From Oceanospirillaceae bacterium (GTDB lineage: Bacteria > Pseudomonadota > Gammaproteobacteria > Pseudomonadales > Balneatricaceae), in assembly GCA_013373085.1 (NCBI GenBank), contig JABXIM010000044.1, positions 1 to 64,000 on the forward strand: 64,000 nt of DNA. The letters are read 5' to 3'. Under the pieces are notes generated by a model that was not told where the DNA came from, searched no databases, and saw only the letters and a list, made by a program, of their open reading frames with translations. Positions 33,711-42,865 of this stretch are shown one piece after another (position 1 is the stretch's first letter; the number at the start of each line of letters is the position of its first letter). A program made the translations under genes and the position numbers.

Positions 33711-34714
33711 CAGTTCGCCGGGGTCAGCTGGTCGTAGAAACGTGTATCGAACAGTGCATCTAGATCGACCTCCGCCTTGAGCGTACCCAGCTCGGCCTGG
33801 AAGTCGCGCATCTCGCGGGTGCCATCGACGATGGCGTTGGGATCGGCTTCGAAGTTCGCGGCCGAGCTGCGCAGTGCCTTTTCGACCACTTCAGCCGGCA
33901 AACGGCCGCCGCCGACGTACTTACCGACCGCCGGGGCCGCGGCGGCCGGATTGTCTTTCAGCAGCGTGGTGGCATCGGCGTGGGCCTTCACCAGCGCCTG
34001 CACAAGTTCCGGCTGCTCCGCGATCAGCGCTTCACGGACGGCAAGTACCGCGCCCGGCTGGTGCGGGAACATTTCGGACCCGCGCGCCACGACACGGGCA
34101 TCGTCACGGCGCTGGGTGACAATGCTGACCACCGGCTCAAGAATGGCGGCGCCGTCGACCGCCCCGGTCATCAGAGACTGTTGCACTTGGGCGGCGCCCT
34201 GGTAGACGATCTCGATACTGGCGGGATCGATCTGCAGCTGCTTGCGCATCCAGTACTGCAGGACCGTTTCCGGCACCGACCCCACCGGGAAGGTAGCGAT
34301 CACCGGCTTGCGTCCCTTTTCGGCGGTAAAACGCTCGAACGCGGTCCTGGCATCGCCTTCAAAATAGGGCGCCAGCTCGCCGAGGGTCAACATGCTGATC
34401 TGCTCGACGATGTTCGACGCCACGACCTTGATGTCAGCGCCCTTGGCCCGCGCCACCATCGCCGGCCCGATGCCGAGATAGGCCACGTCCAGCTGACCGG
34501 CCAGCAGCGCCTGCACGATTGCAGGACCGTTCTGGAACTGCACCAGTTTCGGATCCGTGACACCGGCCTGCTGCAGGACGCTGTTTTCCAGCACCACAAA
34601 GGCCTGGGAAACCGGAATGATGGGCATATAGCCAATTTCGAGCGAATCCGCCGCCCGAGCCGGGCCGGTGAATATCAGCAGGAAGGAAAATAGTAACGCC
34701 AGAGTTCCGCGCAT
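33710..34714 (-). CDS. ABC transporter substrate-binding protein, nitrate/sulfonate/taurine type
   Basis: A 334-residue periplasmic protein with a signal peptide ending ARAAD (about residues 1-22). The opening LEIGYMPIIPVSQAFVVLE and GPAIVQALLAGQLDVAYLGI are typical of the SsuA/TauA/NMT1-like family. I placed the start at the ATG at 34714, with AAGGAG upstream. An ATG at 34750 lacks a ribosome site. Ligand candidates are aliphatic sulfonates or other small organics. A DsrE-like gene in the operon fits a sulfur compound. Confidence 0.9.
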   Translation of the reverse strand: MRGTLALLFSFLLIFTGPARAADSLEIGYMPIIPVSQAFVVLENSVLQQAGVTDPKLVQFQNGPAIVQALLAGQLDVAYLGIGPAMVARAKGADIKVVASNIVEQISMLTLGELAPYFEGDARTAFERFTAEKGRKPVIATFPVGSVPETVLQYWMRKQLQIDPASIEIVYQGAAQVQQSLMTGAVDGAAILEPVVSIVTQRRDDARVVARGSEMFPHQPGAVLAVREALIAEQPELVQALVKAHADATTLLKDNPAAAAPAVGKYVGGGRLPAEVVEKALRSSAANFEADPNAIVDGTREMRDFQAELGTLKAEVDLDALFDTRFYDQLTPAN

Positions 34715-34831
34715 GACCGATCTCCTTGGATCCACGAATGGTGGCGTCATGCTATAGAAATGAATACTTGTTGCACAGCATGGTTTAAGTCCATTTGATT
34801 ATATTAATAGTTGCGAATATAGGGATACCCC

Positions 34832-34996
34832 CTAGTCCGTCCGTGCTTTTCCGGCGAATGCGTTCGCCTGGCAAAAATGACGGTGGTCGCTCACCACGCA
34901 GTCGGCAAAGGCGAACGCCATACTGCCCAGCAGATCGTCGAAGGCGCTGAAACGGGACAGTGCGCGCTCGCAACGGTTGTGCGCTGTGGATATCAT
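34832..34996 (-). CDS. Small protein of 54 residues, unknown function
   Basis: An ATG at 34996 opens a 54-codon frame ending TAG at 34832. A strong ribosome site, AAGGGAGG, lies about nine bases before the ATG. The product starts MISTAHNRCERALSRFSAFD, has three cysteines (positions 9, 33 and 42) and a central mildly hydrophobic segment (LLGSMAFAFADCVV), and ends with a basic tail. I do not recognise it. It lies between the Tat-exported binding protein and the sulfonate-type transporter on the same strand, so it may be part of that transcript. Confidence 0.6.
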   Translation of the reverse strand: MISTAHNRCERALSRFSAFDDLLGSMAFAFADCVVSDHRHFCQANAFAGKARTD

Positions 34997-35136
34997 AAAG
35001 TTCTGCCTCCCTTCCTCAGCGACAATATCCCCTCAACCAGCGGGAACCTGCAACACCGGCTCCGGTACCGGTTTTTCGGGTTCCCCTGGATTGATCCTTA
35101 GGCAAGCGCTTGGTTTTGCGGGTGACTAGAGCCGCG

Positions 35137-36510
35137 TTACTCCGCCGCCGGCTCGACCCAGGGCGGTGCCTGGAAGCGCTGATCGGCATACTTCAGTGGC
35201 CAGATAATTTTCGACTCGCCACTGAACAGCTGCACCATCGGGAAGAAGAATCCCTCCATGAACCGGCCGGTCATGACCTCGTTGGCCGACACGGCATGCG
35301 GGCCGGGCTCCCGGGCAAAGCGGTAGAGATGCCAGATGCCGCGATGGGGTGTGCGGTATAAGGTACTGATCAGCTTTTCCTGGTTCAGACTGCCTGCGGC
35401 ATTCAGTACCCTGATGGCCATACGCGTGTAATCGTATTGCAGCCCCGCAGCGGAGATATTCGGAAAGTGACCGAAGCGCTCCTGATAGCGCCGTACCCAC
35501 CAGCGCTGCCATAACGCGATCGGCATCGCCGCATCCATGGCTATCGTATAGTTCGACGCCTCTCCGCTCAGGGCGTACCAGTCACTGCTGCCCCTGAGCG
35601 TTTCCGCCACCAGCACCGCCTCGACCCCGACCTCGCGGAACTGCCGGACAAAGCTGCTGGCGGCAAGGTTGCCCGAATTGGTGAACGCCACCAGCGACAC
35701 CTCTTCGCGACGGTAGCGCTCCAACAGCCCGTAAAAGTCGGTCTGATCGAGCATCATGGAATCCATCGGCAACGGGTCGAAGCCCATTTCCCTGAAGGTG
35801 GACTGCATCGCCTCGCCCCAGCTGTAGCCCCAGGGGGTGTCTTCGACGGCGATCGCCATCTTCAGGCTGGCGGGCTGCCACAATCCCTGCTGGCGAAAAT
35901 GTTTCAGCGGATCGCGATAAAGGGGGGTGAGCTTGGCGGGCGACGGCCAGCCCTTGAACCAGAAGCGGTACTTTTCCGGGTCGCGGTTGATCTTGTCCGC
36001 GATCGACTGTGCAGATGAAAGGTTGATATGGACGATACCGTAATCCGCCTCGAGATCCATGACCTCCAGAGCCACCGCGGTATGCCAGCCGCCGACCATC
36101 ATGGCGATGGGATAGTGGGAAAATGCCTCGGCGACGGCCGCCCTGGCCGTCGCCGGGTCTGACTGGCTATCGATCCAGACCGGCTCTATCTCGAACCGCC
36201 GCCCATCGACCTTGACCGGAATCTCGCCTTCGGCGCGGGCGTCGTCCAGAGCCATCATCGTCCCCTGACGCATATCCTGGCCGGTGCCGGTGGCCGGTCC
36301 GGTAAAAGGTCCGAGGAAACCGAAATACAGTTTCTCCGTCGCGGGCTCCTCGGCGCGCGACGATGACCAGGGCAGCGCGGCGGCCATCGTCAGCAGGCCG
36401 GCGCTTTCGAGAAAACGCCGGCGGTCGGAAACTGCATTGGCGTCGCCCCGTAAAGGCGAGTGGCCAGTACGCTTTACCATGACAGGCTTACCCGGTGGAT
36501 TACTGGACAT
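35137..36510 (-). CDS. Tat-exported periplasmic binding protein, Leu/urea type
   Basis: A 457-residue protein of the branched-chain amino acid/urea-amide receptor family (Peripla_BP_6). YFGFLGPFTGPATGTGQDMR near residue 62 and GGWHTAVALEVMDL near residue 139 mark the first lobe. The leader carries a twin-arginine motif (SDRRRFLES near residue 28) and a hydrophobic core, so it is exported folded. The start is uncertain: ATGs at 36510 and 36480 both lack strong ribosome sites. There is no matching permease gene nearby. It is divergent from a membrane adenylate cyclase, so it may feed a signal to it rather than a transporter. Confidence 0.8.
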   Translation of the reverse strand: MSSNPPGKPVMVKRTGHSPLRGDANAVSDRRRFLESAGLLTMAAALPWSSSRAEEPATEKLYFGFLGPFTGPATGTGQDMRQGTMMALDDARAEGEIPVKVDGRRFEIEPVWIDSQSDPATARAAVAEAFSHYPIAMMVGGWHTAVALEVMDLEADYGIVHINLSSAQSIADKINRDPEKYRFWFKGWPSPAKLTPLYRDPLKHFRQQGLWQPASLKMAIAVEDTPWGYSWGEAMQSTFREMGFDPLPMDSMMLDQTDFYGLLERYRREEVSLVAFTNSGNLAASSFVRQFREVGVEAVLVAETLRGSSDWYALSGEASNYTIAMDAAMPIALWQRWWVRRYQERFGHFPNISAAGLQYDYTRMAIRVLNAAGSLNQEKLISTLYRTPHRGIWHLYRFAREPGPHAVSANEVMTGRFMEGFFFPMVQLFSGESKIIWPLKYADQRFQAPPWVEPAAE

Positions 36511-36667
36511 CGTTTTTCAGTTTGGACCCCATGAAGTAAATCAGCCACAGACAAATGCGCCGGCGCCCGGTAGTGTAGCGGCCGCGCAGCAGAATTGTCG
36601 CCAACAAGCCCCTTAGGCCCGGGAGGGGGTACATACTAGAGAGACGCCATACACGCGGCAAACAACC

Positions 36668-38455
36668 ATGCGGATGCTGAAGGAAAGCCTCAAAGCCAGA
36701 ATGACCGCCTACTTCCTGGTGGTCTCGATGACAGCCGTGATCGCGCTGGCCGCCGTTTCGTATCTGTTGTCCGCCAGCCGGCTGGAAGCCATGGCAATCA
36801 GCCGGTTCGAGGTCATCGCCGCCTACAAGCAGCAGGAGATCGATGCACTCATCGCCAGACAGATCGAGACGGTCACCCAGATCGCGGCCCGGGAAGAACT
36901 GCGACAGGCGGGGACGTCGCTGCTGGCGCAGGAAATCGGCACCCTGGACTACCAGAGCGCATTTCTGAAGTTCTCCAACGCGGTGTTCAACGCCACTTAT
37001 CGCGGCTCCTCTGCGGTGACAGCCAGCGACCTGATCGATATCCAGGTATTCGAGCTCGCCAGCGGTCGGGTATTTTTCGACACCAGCCCGGATCTCGACA
37101 ACAAGGCTTTTCGCAACTGGGCCGAGCTGCGTCCGCGACTGCTGGACACTGAAGTCATGCCCGTATACCGCTCTGAGGACACCGGGCGGCCGACACTCAC
37201 GATCCTGGCGCCGTTGCTGGACCTGGAGGGCGAGCGCTATGGGCTGCTGGCGGCCGATATCCGCGTGCCAATTATGGTCGAGATCGTCAGCCGGCGGGCG
37301 GGCCTGGGCGACACCGGCCAATCCTATCTCGTCGACGGCGAACACCGACTCGTGGCGCCGCCAGCCTTCACCCGGATCGATGAACAGGACAAAGCCCACA
37401 GCCCCGGCATCGACGCCGCCGTCACCGGCGCCAAAGGCGCGGCCCTGTACAGGAACCACCACGGCGAGCCGGTCATCGGCAGTTATCGCTGGCTGCCCGG
37501 GCCGGGACTGGCGCTGCTGACGGAAATCAGCGTATCCGAGGCACTGACGCCCGCCACCCGCCTCGGGTGGTCGATTCTGGGTTTTGGCATGATCGCCGTG
37601 CTGCTGCTGGCGGCCGGCAGCTACCTGATCGCCCGGCAGATCGCACGGCCGATTCTGGCGATTACGGCAACCGCCCACCGGATTGCGCAGGGCGACCTGC
37701 AGCAACGGGCACCGCTGCTGGCTAATGATGAAACCGGCAACCTGGCCAACAACTTCAATGAAATGGTCGACCGGTTACGGGAGACCCTGGCACTGCTGTC
37801 GGACGAAAAGCACAAGTCGGAACGGCTGCTGCTGAATATTCTGCCCGAACCTATCGCCGAACGACTGAAGCACGGCGAGTCCACCATCGCCGACAGTTTC
37901 GGCGACGTCTCGATCATGTTCGCGGATCTCGTCAATTTCACGCCGCTGGCATCGCAGTTGCCGCCCAAGCAGCTGGTCGGGCTGCTGAACGAAATCTTCA
38001 CCGAGTTCGACAGCCTGTGCGAAGCCTGGGGGCTGGAAAAGATCAAAACCATCGGCGATGCCTACCTGGTGGTGGCTGGCCTGCCGAATGAGCGGAAAGA
38101 CCACGCCCGGCTGGCGGCGGACATGGCGCTGGACATGCTGGCAACCATCGAACGCTTCAACCGGCGCCACGACCTCGACCTGATGCTGCGCATCGGGATA
38201 CACAGCGGACCGGTCGTTGCCGGCGTGATCGGCACCAAGAAGTTCAACTACGACATCTGGGGCGATGCCGTGAATATCGCCTCGCGCATGGAGTCCCACG
38301 GCATCACCAGCCGTATCCAGGTGTCGGAACAGACCCACGCCTACCTGCAGGACGCGTATGAATTCGACGACCGCGGGTTGATCTCCATTCGCGGCAAGGG
38401 CGAGATGCGCACCTGGCTGCTGCGGGGGAAAAAAGCGGACGCCAGATCCGGCTGA
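36668..38455 (+). CDS. Membrane class III adenylate cyclase with extracytoplasmic sensor and HAMP
   Basis: A 595-residue protein. Helix 1 is at about residues 13-36. A periplasmic Cache-like sensor follows to about 295, then helix 2 at about 297-322, HAMP to about 380 and a cyclase domain to about 590. The cyclase has SIMFADLVNF (first metal Asp), KIKTIGDAYLVV and FNYDIWGDAVNIASRME. The Lys in KIKTIGD and Asp in YDIWGD are the adenine-selecting residues of the family, so cAMP is the expected product. Divergent from the binding protein at 35137, with 157 bases between starts. Confidence 0.9.
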   Translation: MRMLKESLKARMTAYFLVVSMTAVIALAAVSYLLSASRLEAMAISRFEVIAAYKQQEIDALIARQIETVTQIAAREELRQAGTSLLAQEIGTLDYQSAFLKFSNAVFNATYRGSSAVTASDLIDIQVFELASGRVFFDTSPDLDNKAFRNWAELRPRLLDTEVMPVYRSEDTGRPTLTILAPLLDLEGERYGLLAADIRVPIMVEIVSRRAGLGDTGQSYLVDGEHRLVAPPAFTRIDEQDKAHSPGIDAAVTGAKGAALYRNHHGEPVIGSYRWLPGPGLALLTEISVSEALTPATRLGWSILGFGMIAVLLLAAGSYLIARQIARPILAITATAHRIAQGDLQQRAPLLANDETGNLANNFNEMVDRLRETLALLSDEKHKSERLLLNILPEPIAERLKHGESTIADSFGDVSIMFADLVNFTPLASQLPPKQLVGLLNEIFTEFDSLCEAWGLEKIKTIGDAYLVVAGLPNERKDHARLAADMALDMLATIERFNRRHDLDLMLRIGIHSGPVVAGVIGTKKFNYDIWGDAVNIASRMESHGITSRIQVSEQTHAYLQDAYEFDDRGLISIRGKGEMRTWLLRGKKADARSG

Positions 38456-38548
38456 GGCGCAGCTCACTCAGGTATCGAAAAGCGTTGGCTGTGCACAATA
38501 TCGTCAGCAACGGGCCAGCAGGTAGAAATCCTTGAGCCCGGGTTGAGC

Positions 38549-39661
38549 TCAGCCAGACGCGAGTAGTTGTCTCCTGCTCTCGAGAAAGGGCGCCGAGGAG
38601 TCGGTCTCCAGCTCGAACCAGATGGGCAGGTGGTCGGAGATCTGGTTCCGGCGCCAGTAATGCATGAAGTAGTCCTCGAGCGCCTCGGAATCGTTGACCA
38701 GGTCTTTGCTGCCGCCGTAGACGGCAAGCATGTCATCCTTGTATTGCCGATGGTCCTGCTGACGGAAGATAAAATCAAAGGGATTGAAAACGCCTCCGAT
38801 ATCCTTCCCCCCGGCATCCTTGACGAGTTTGAAATAGGAACCGGTACGAAGAAACATCCGGTCATACGCCTGTGTCTGGGTGGCCGTCGTATTCTTGCCC
38901 ACCAGCCCGTCAATTTCCTTGAATCCCGCGTTGCTGATAGCCGTTACGGTTGGGTCGTCTTCACCGTGGTAGAGGTTGAAGTCACCGCATAACACCATAT
39001 TTCGGGTCCAGTGCTCATTGGCCTTCACCTCGAGCGCCCTGAGCAACAGCGTGATTTCCTCCTTGCGGAACGAGACATCATCATCGTCATCCCCGGGATG
39101 GAGATGGAGGTTTATCAGCGCAAACTCCTTCCACCCCGAGCGGAAACCGGTCACGTAAGGGGTTCTTTTGAGTTGCTTGATGTCGGAACCGGCGGTGATA
39201 TCGGGCCACAGAACGATTTCACCCACGGTGCCCGATAGCTGTACACGCTTGTTGTTGAAGAGGTAGGCACTACGCTCGGAATTGCCGTCTGTCCCATCGG
39301 TAATGTCGTTCACCAGATAGTCCCAGTTGCCGCCGAGAATCCGCATCACGATATCGAGATCCTTCAGCGTCGACTTGACCTCCTGGATCGCAACCAGATC
39401 AAAGCACGCCAGTATTTCGGCGATGTAGAAATAGGCTTCCGGCAGGCGCTGCGTCGTATGTCCGAACTCCTTGATATTCCAGCTGGCGATCAGCAGGTTT
39501 TGCTCGGTCCGGCGGGGAGGAATGCTCTGCAAACCTGTCTTCAATCGCAACAGTCCGTCGATAGTCCGGATCTTGGCCGCATCGGTCATGTCCGGGAAGA
39601 TCAGCGCGAAGTCCCGTTTGCTGTAATCCGACTGTGGTCGGAGATCGTTGTAGAACGGCAT
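38549..39661 (-). CDS. Endonuclease/exonuclease/phosphatase-family protein
   Basis: A 370-residue cytoplasmic protein of the EEP fold. The motifs appear in order: ASWNIKEFG near residue 69, AIQEVKS near 96 (metal Glu), FALINLHLHPGD near 194, LCGDFNLYHGE near 225 and QISDHLPIWFELE near 345 (catalytic His). An N-terminal extension of about 60 residues precedes the fold. There is no signal peptide. Related bacterial proteins include DNases, DUF-type nucleases and sphingomyelinase relatives, and the substrate cannot be chosen. It is a single gene, convergent with the cyclase gene. Confidence 0.85.
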   Translation of the reverse strand: MPFYNDLRPQSDYSKRDFALIFPDMTDAAKIRTIDGLLRLKTGLQSIPPRRTEQNLLIASWNIKEFGHTTQRLPEAYFYIAEILACFDLVAIQEVKSTLKDLDIVMRILGGNWDYLVNDITDGTDGNSERSAYLFNNKRVQLSGTVGEIVLWPDITAGSDIKQLKRTPYVTGFRSGWKEFALINLHLHPGDDDDDVSFRKEEITLLLRALEVKANEHWTRNMVLCGDFNLYHGEDDPTVTAISNAGFKEIDGLVGKNTTATQTQAYDRMFLRTGSYFKLVKDAGGKDIGGVFNPFDFIFRQQDHRQYKDDMLAVYGGSKDLVNDSEALEDYFMHYWRRNQISDHLPIWFELETDSSAPFLESRRQLLASG

Positions 39662-39725
39662 AAGGCAGTCACCCTTTACGTATGGCGACAGCTGTCAGCA
39701 TAGTAGACGGGCGCGTCGCCGTTCC

Positions 39726-40481
39726 TCACCGCCGCGCCAGCAGGTAGATATCCATAATCCAGCCGTGCCGCACGCGCAGCGCCGCGCGGCGCTCGAGGAT
39801 ACGCGGGCCGGCCTGCGCCAGCGGGCCCTCGATCAGGCACTGCTTGTCCATGCCAAGGTAGGCGCCCCACCAGATATGCAAGCCATCGGGCGGCAGTGTC
39901 TCGAAGGCCCCGCCGCTGTCGAGCATCACCGCGACGCAGGCGGCATCGCTGGGCCAGCCGCGCTCGCGCAGGCGCCGGCCGGTGGTGATCAGCACCGGCT
40001 CCGCTAGGGTATTGAGGGGTATGCGGTGCTCGGCCGTGAGCACCTGCACACTGGTGATGCCCGGCACCACCTCGACCGCTACTTCCCGACCGGCCATGCC
40101 CAGGCGCGCGGCGATGCGCAGGCTGCTGTCGTAAAGCGACGGGTCGCCCCACACCAGCATCGCAACCCGGCCTCCCGCCGGCAGGTGCTGGTCCATCAGC
40201 TCGCCCCAGACCGCGGCGATGGCGCCGTGCCAGTCGTCCACCGCCCCGAGGTAATCCTTGCGGCCATCGCGCTGGGGCAGGTCGAACTCCACCACCCGGG
40301 TCTGTGACGGCTCGCTCAGCAGGTTGCGGCACAGCAGCCGGCGCAGATCCACCAGGTCCGACTTGCCCTCGCCCTTGCGCGGCAGCAATACCAGGTCCGC
40401 GGCGTTCAGCGCCCGCACCGCGGCCAGGGTGACGTGGTCCGGGTTGCCGGTGCCGATCCCGATCAGCGACAGCCGGATCAT
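39726..40481 (-). CDS. cobF: Precorrin-6A synthase (deacetylating)
   Basis: A 251-residue S-adenosylmethionine-dependent methyltransferase that methylates C1 and releases acetate to form precorrin-6A in the aerobic B12 route. The tetrapyrrole-methylase fold is seen in [18 protein letters not shown] near residue 4 and [11 protein letters not shown] near residue 128. Family-specific length and text such as [20 protein letters not shown] support CobF. It is the last gene of the cobL-cobE-cobM-cobF run and overlaps cobM by four bases. Its presence marks the oxygen-dependent pathway. Confidence 0.92.
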   Translation of the reverse strand: MIRLSLIGIGTGNPDHVTLAAVRALNAADLVLLPRKGEGKSDLVDLRRLLCRNLLSEPSQTRVVEFDLPQRDGRKDYLGAVDDWHGAIAAVWGELMDQHLPAGGRVAMLVWGDPSLYDSSLRIAARLGMAGREVAVEVVPGITSVQVLTAEHRIPLNTLAEPVLITTGRRLRERGWPSDAACVAVMLDSGGAFETLPPDGLHIWWGAYLGMDKQCLIEGPLAQAGPRILERRAALRVRHGWIMDIYLLARR

Positions 40482-41281
40482 GCCTCGTCCCCGCTTACCG
40501 GGACCGGTTCGGCAAAGGGCGAGTCCGCGGACTGCGGGCGGAAACGGCGGTCGTAGCCGATGGCGTAGAGGCAGCTGTCATCGAAATCCGTCGCCGCCAG
40601 CGCCGGTCCCACCAGGATCAGCGCGGTCCGGTTCATCGCCGGATCGAGCTGCGCCGCCACCGACGCCAGCCGCGCGCGGATCACCCGCTCGTCGGGCCAG
40701 CTGGCGCGCCAGACGATGGCGACCGGGCAGTCGGCGCCGTAAAACGGCGTCAGCTCCTGCACCACCCGGTCGAGGTTGTGGATCGACAGGTGGATCGCCA
40801 GGGTGGCGCCGGTGCGGGCGAAGTTGGCCAGGGTTTCGCCATCCGGCATGGCGCTGGCGCGCCCCGGGGTCCGCGTCAACACGACCGACTGCGCCAGCCC
40901 CGGCAGCGTCAGCTCCTGTCCCAGCGTCGCGGCGGCGGCAGCAAAGGACGGCACGCCTGGGGTAACGGTATAGGGGATATCCAGTTCCCGCAGCCGGCGC
41001 AGCTGCTCGCCCATCGCCGACCACACCGACAGGTCGCCGGAGTGCAGCCGCGCAACATCGAGCCCGGCGGCATGGGCAGTGCTGATCTCAGCGACGATCT
41101 GGTCCAGCGACAGCGGCGCGGTATTGACGATGCGCGCCCCCGGCGGGCAATGCTCGAGCACCTGCGCCGGCACCAGGGAGCCGGCATAGAGGCACACCGG
41201 GCAGGCGGCGATCAGGTCCCGCCCCCGCAGGGTCAGCAGGTCCGGTGCGCCGGGGCCGGCGCCGATAAAATGTACGGTCAT
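40478..41281 (-). CDS. cobM: Precorrin-4 C11-methyltransferase
   Basis: A 267-residue tetrapyrrole methylase with [20 protein letters not shown] at the start, [20 protein letters not shown] (typical of CobM/CbiF) and [15 protein letters not shown] near residue 110. It methylates precorrin-4 at C11. It follows cobE after 18 bases, and its stop overlaps the cobF start (ATGA). The 20-odd residues at the C-terminus after DRRFRPQ appear to be a tail. Confidence 0.93.
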   Translation of the reverse strand: MTVHFIGAGPGAPDLLTLRGRDLIAACPVCLYAGSLVPAQVLEHCPPGARIVNTAPLSLDQIVAEISTAHAAGLDVARLHSGDLSVWSAMGEQLRRLRELDIPYTVTPGVPSFAAAAATLGQELTLPGLAQSVVLTRTPGRASAMPDGETLANFARTGATLAIHLSIHNLDRVVQELTPFYGADCPVAIVWRASWPDERVIRARLASVAAQLDPAMNRTALILVGPALAATDFDDSCLYAIGYDRRFRPQSADSPFAEPVPVSGDEA

Positions 41282-41299
41282 GATGTCGGTCCTGTTTCT

Positions 41300-41674
41300 T
41301 TATCTGGCAACAGCCAGCGCCGCGGTGGCGCAGCGGTCCACCGATATTTCCCGCGGGCCCAGCAGTTCGGCCCCGGGGCCGGCTGCACAGAGGGCCACCG
41401 CCTCGGCGACGCTTCCGGTACTCCTGGTGCGCAGACAATGTGGGGATTGGGTCAGGGTGTCGGCCGACGCCAGGGCGGTATCCGGTACCGCGATCACCGC
41501 GAGGCCGCGTGCCTCGCCGAGCCTGCGTACCAGCGTCTGCATCGATGCGGCCGCCGCCAGCCGGTCGACCGGGCCGTAGTGCTCGCAGAGCCGGTCGAGC
41601 ACCTCGGCCAGCGATGCAGGCGTCGCCGAGCGGCGAAATCCGAACCCCGCGATGATCACCGCGTCACCCGCCAT
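41300..41674 (-). CDS. cobE: CobE/CbiG C-terminal-domain protein
   Basis: A 124-residue protein matching the C-terminal domain of CbiG, which in aerobic pathways is the separate protein CobE. The opening is VIIAGFGFRRSATPASLAEV; AADTL-like text near residue 73 (TALASADTLTQSP) and GSVAEAVALCAAG near residue 90 fit. I started it at the ATG at 41674, inside the last 19 bases of cobL. The longer upstream frame is the cobL shadow. Its precise catalytic role in the aerobic route is not settled. Confidence 0.85.
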   Translation of the reverse strand: MAGDAVIIAGFGFRRSATPASLAEVLDRLCEHYGPVDRLAAAASMQTLVRRLGEARGLAVIAVPDTALASADTLTQSPHCLRTRSTGSVAEAVALCAAGPGAELLGPREISVDRCATAALAVAR

Positions 41675-42864
41675 TGCACGATGGGGTAGCTCGCTTTCCA
41701 GCCGCGCCGCGAACCGATGGCGGCGACCGACGACAGCTCCAGCCGCAGCAGCTCGCCGCCCGCCCTGCGCTGCCATTCGACGAGCAGCGCCTCCGACTCC
41801 AGCGTCACGGCGTTGGCGACGAGGCGCACGCCCACCGGCAGGGTCTGCCACAGGTGCTCGAGCAACGGCGCCGAAAGCCCGCCGCCGACAAACACCGCAT
41901 CCGGCGGCGGCTGCTCCGCCAGCACCGCGGGGGCCGCGCCCTGCACCACCTCGAGCCAGTCGACGCCGAGGTTGCGGGCATTGCGGCGTGCCCGTGCCGC
42001 GCGCTCGGCGCTGCGCTCGAAGCCCTGGGCACGATTATCCGGGTGCGCCAGCAACCATTCGATCGCCACCGAACCCGAACCGGTGCCGATATCCCAAAGC
42101 CGCTCACCGGGCGCCGGCGCCAGCGCGGCCAGCGTCATCGCCCGCACCGCCTGCTTGGTGATCTGGCCGTCGTGTTCGAACAGCGCGTCCGGCAGGCCCG
42201 GCGTAAGTGGCAAGGCCGGCCCCTCGCCGTCGACTTTAAGCCCGAGCGCGACCGGGTGGGCGATATTCACCGGCAACCCGGCGTTGGCGCGCAGCATACG
42301 GATGCGCTCGTCGACGCCGCCCAGCGATTCCAGCAGCCACAACCGTGAGGTGCCAAAGCCGAAACGCCGCAACAGGCCAGCCAGTTCGCGCACCGCTTCG
42401 CCATCGCGCAGCAGCACCAGCAGGCGCCGACCGCGCTGCAGTTGGGGCCGAATGCGGGTCAGCGGTTTGGCGTGCAGACCGAGGCAGCTGCAGCCCTCCA
42501 GCGCCCAGCCCAGCCGCGACGCCGCCAGGCTGAAGGTCGACGGCGACGGTTGCGCCTGCCATTCCCCCGCCGCCAGATGGCGCGTCAGGCTGGTGCCGGC
42601 ACCGAACCAGAAGGGGTCGCCGGACGCCAGCAGCACCACGCGCCGGCCGCGTTCGGCCAGCAGCAGCGGAATGCCGTCGGCGAACGGCACCGGCCACTCC
42701 CGCACCTCGGCACCCAGCGGCGGCAGCAAACGCAGGTGGCGGCGTGCGCCGAAGACGACCTCCGCCGTTTCCAGCACGCCACGGCTTGCCGGCGTCAGGC
42801 CCTCTGTGCCACTCTCCCCCCAGCCCAAGATTGTCAGCCACGGAGCGCGTTTGTCGTCAGTCAT
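41656..42864 (-). CDS. cobL: Precorrin-6Y C5,15-methyltransferase (decarboxylating)
   Basis: A 402-residue fusion, as usual for CobL. The N-terminal tetrapyrrole methylase (CbiE-like, ILGWGESGTEGLTPASR) covers about residues 1-205. The C-terminal CbiT-like methyltransferase covers about 210-400 (KQAVRAMTLAAL, then LWDIGTGSGSVAIEWL, the SAM site). It methylates C5 and C15 and removes the acetate carboxyl at ring C. The ATG at 42864 (or 42867) sits directly against the cobK start on the other strand, so its promoter must lie within cobK. Confidence 0.93.
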   Translation of the reverse strand: MTDDKRAPWLTILGWGESGTEGLTPASRGVLETAEVVFGARRHLRLLPPLGAEVREWPVPFADGIPLLLAERGRRVVLLASGDPFWFGAGTSLTRHLAAGEWQAQPSPSTFSLAASRLGWALEGCSCLGLHAKPLTRIRPQLQRGRRLLVLLRDGEAVRELAGLLRRFGFGTSRLWLLESLGGVDERIRMLRANAGLPVNIAHPVALGLKVDGEGPALPLTPGLPDALFEHDGQITKQAVRAMTLAALAPAPGERLWDIGTGSGSVAIEWLLAHPDNRAQGFERSAERAARARRNARNLGVDWLEVVQGAAPAVLAEQPPPDAVFVGGGLSAPLLEHLWQTLPVGVRLVANAVTLESEALLVEWQRRAGGELLRLELSSVAAIGSRRGWKASYPIVQWRVTR

Positions 42865-42865
42865 C

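Noticed and set aside
41717-42865. Upstream extension of cobK to a 631-residue protein
   Set aside because: The extra part is antisense to cobL. The CobK family begins at MKVLILGGTTEAG, at 42866.
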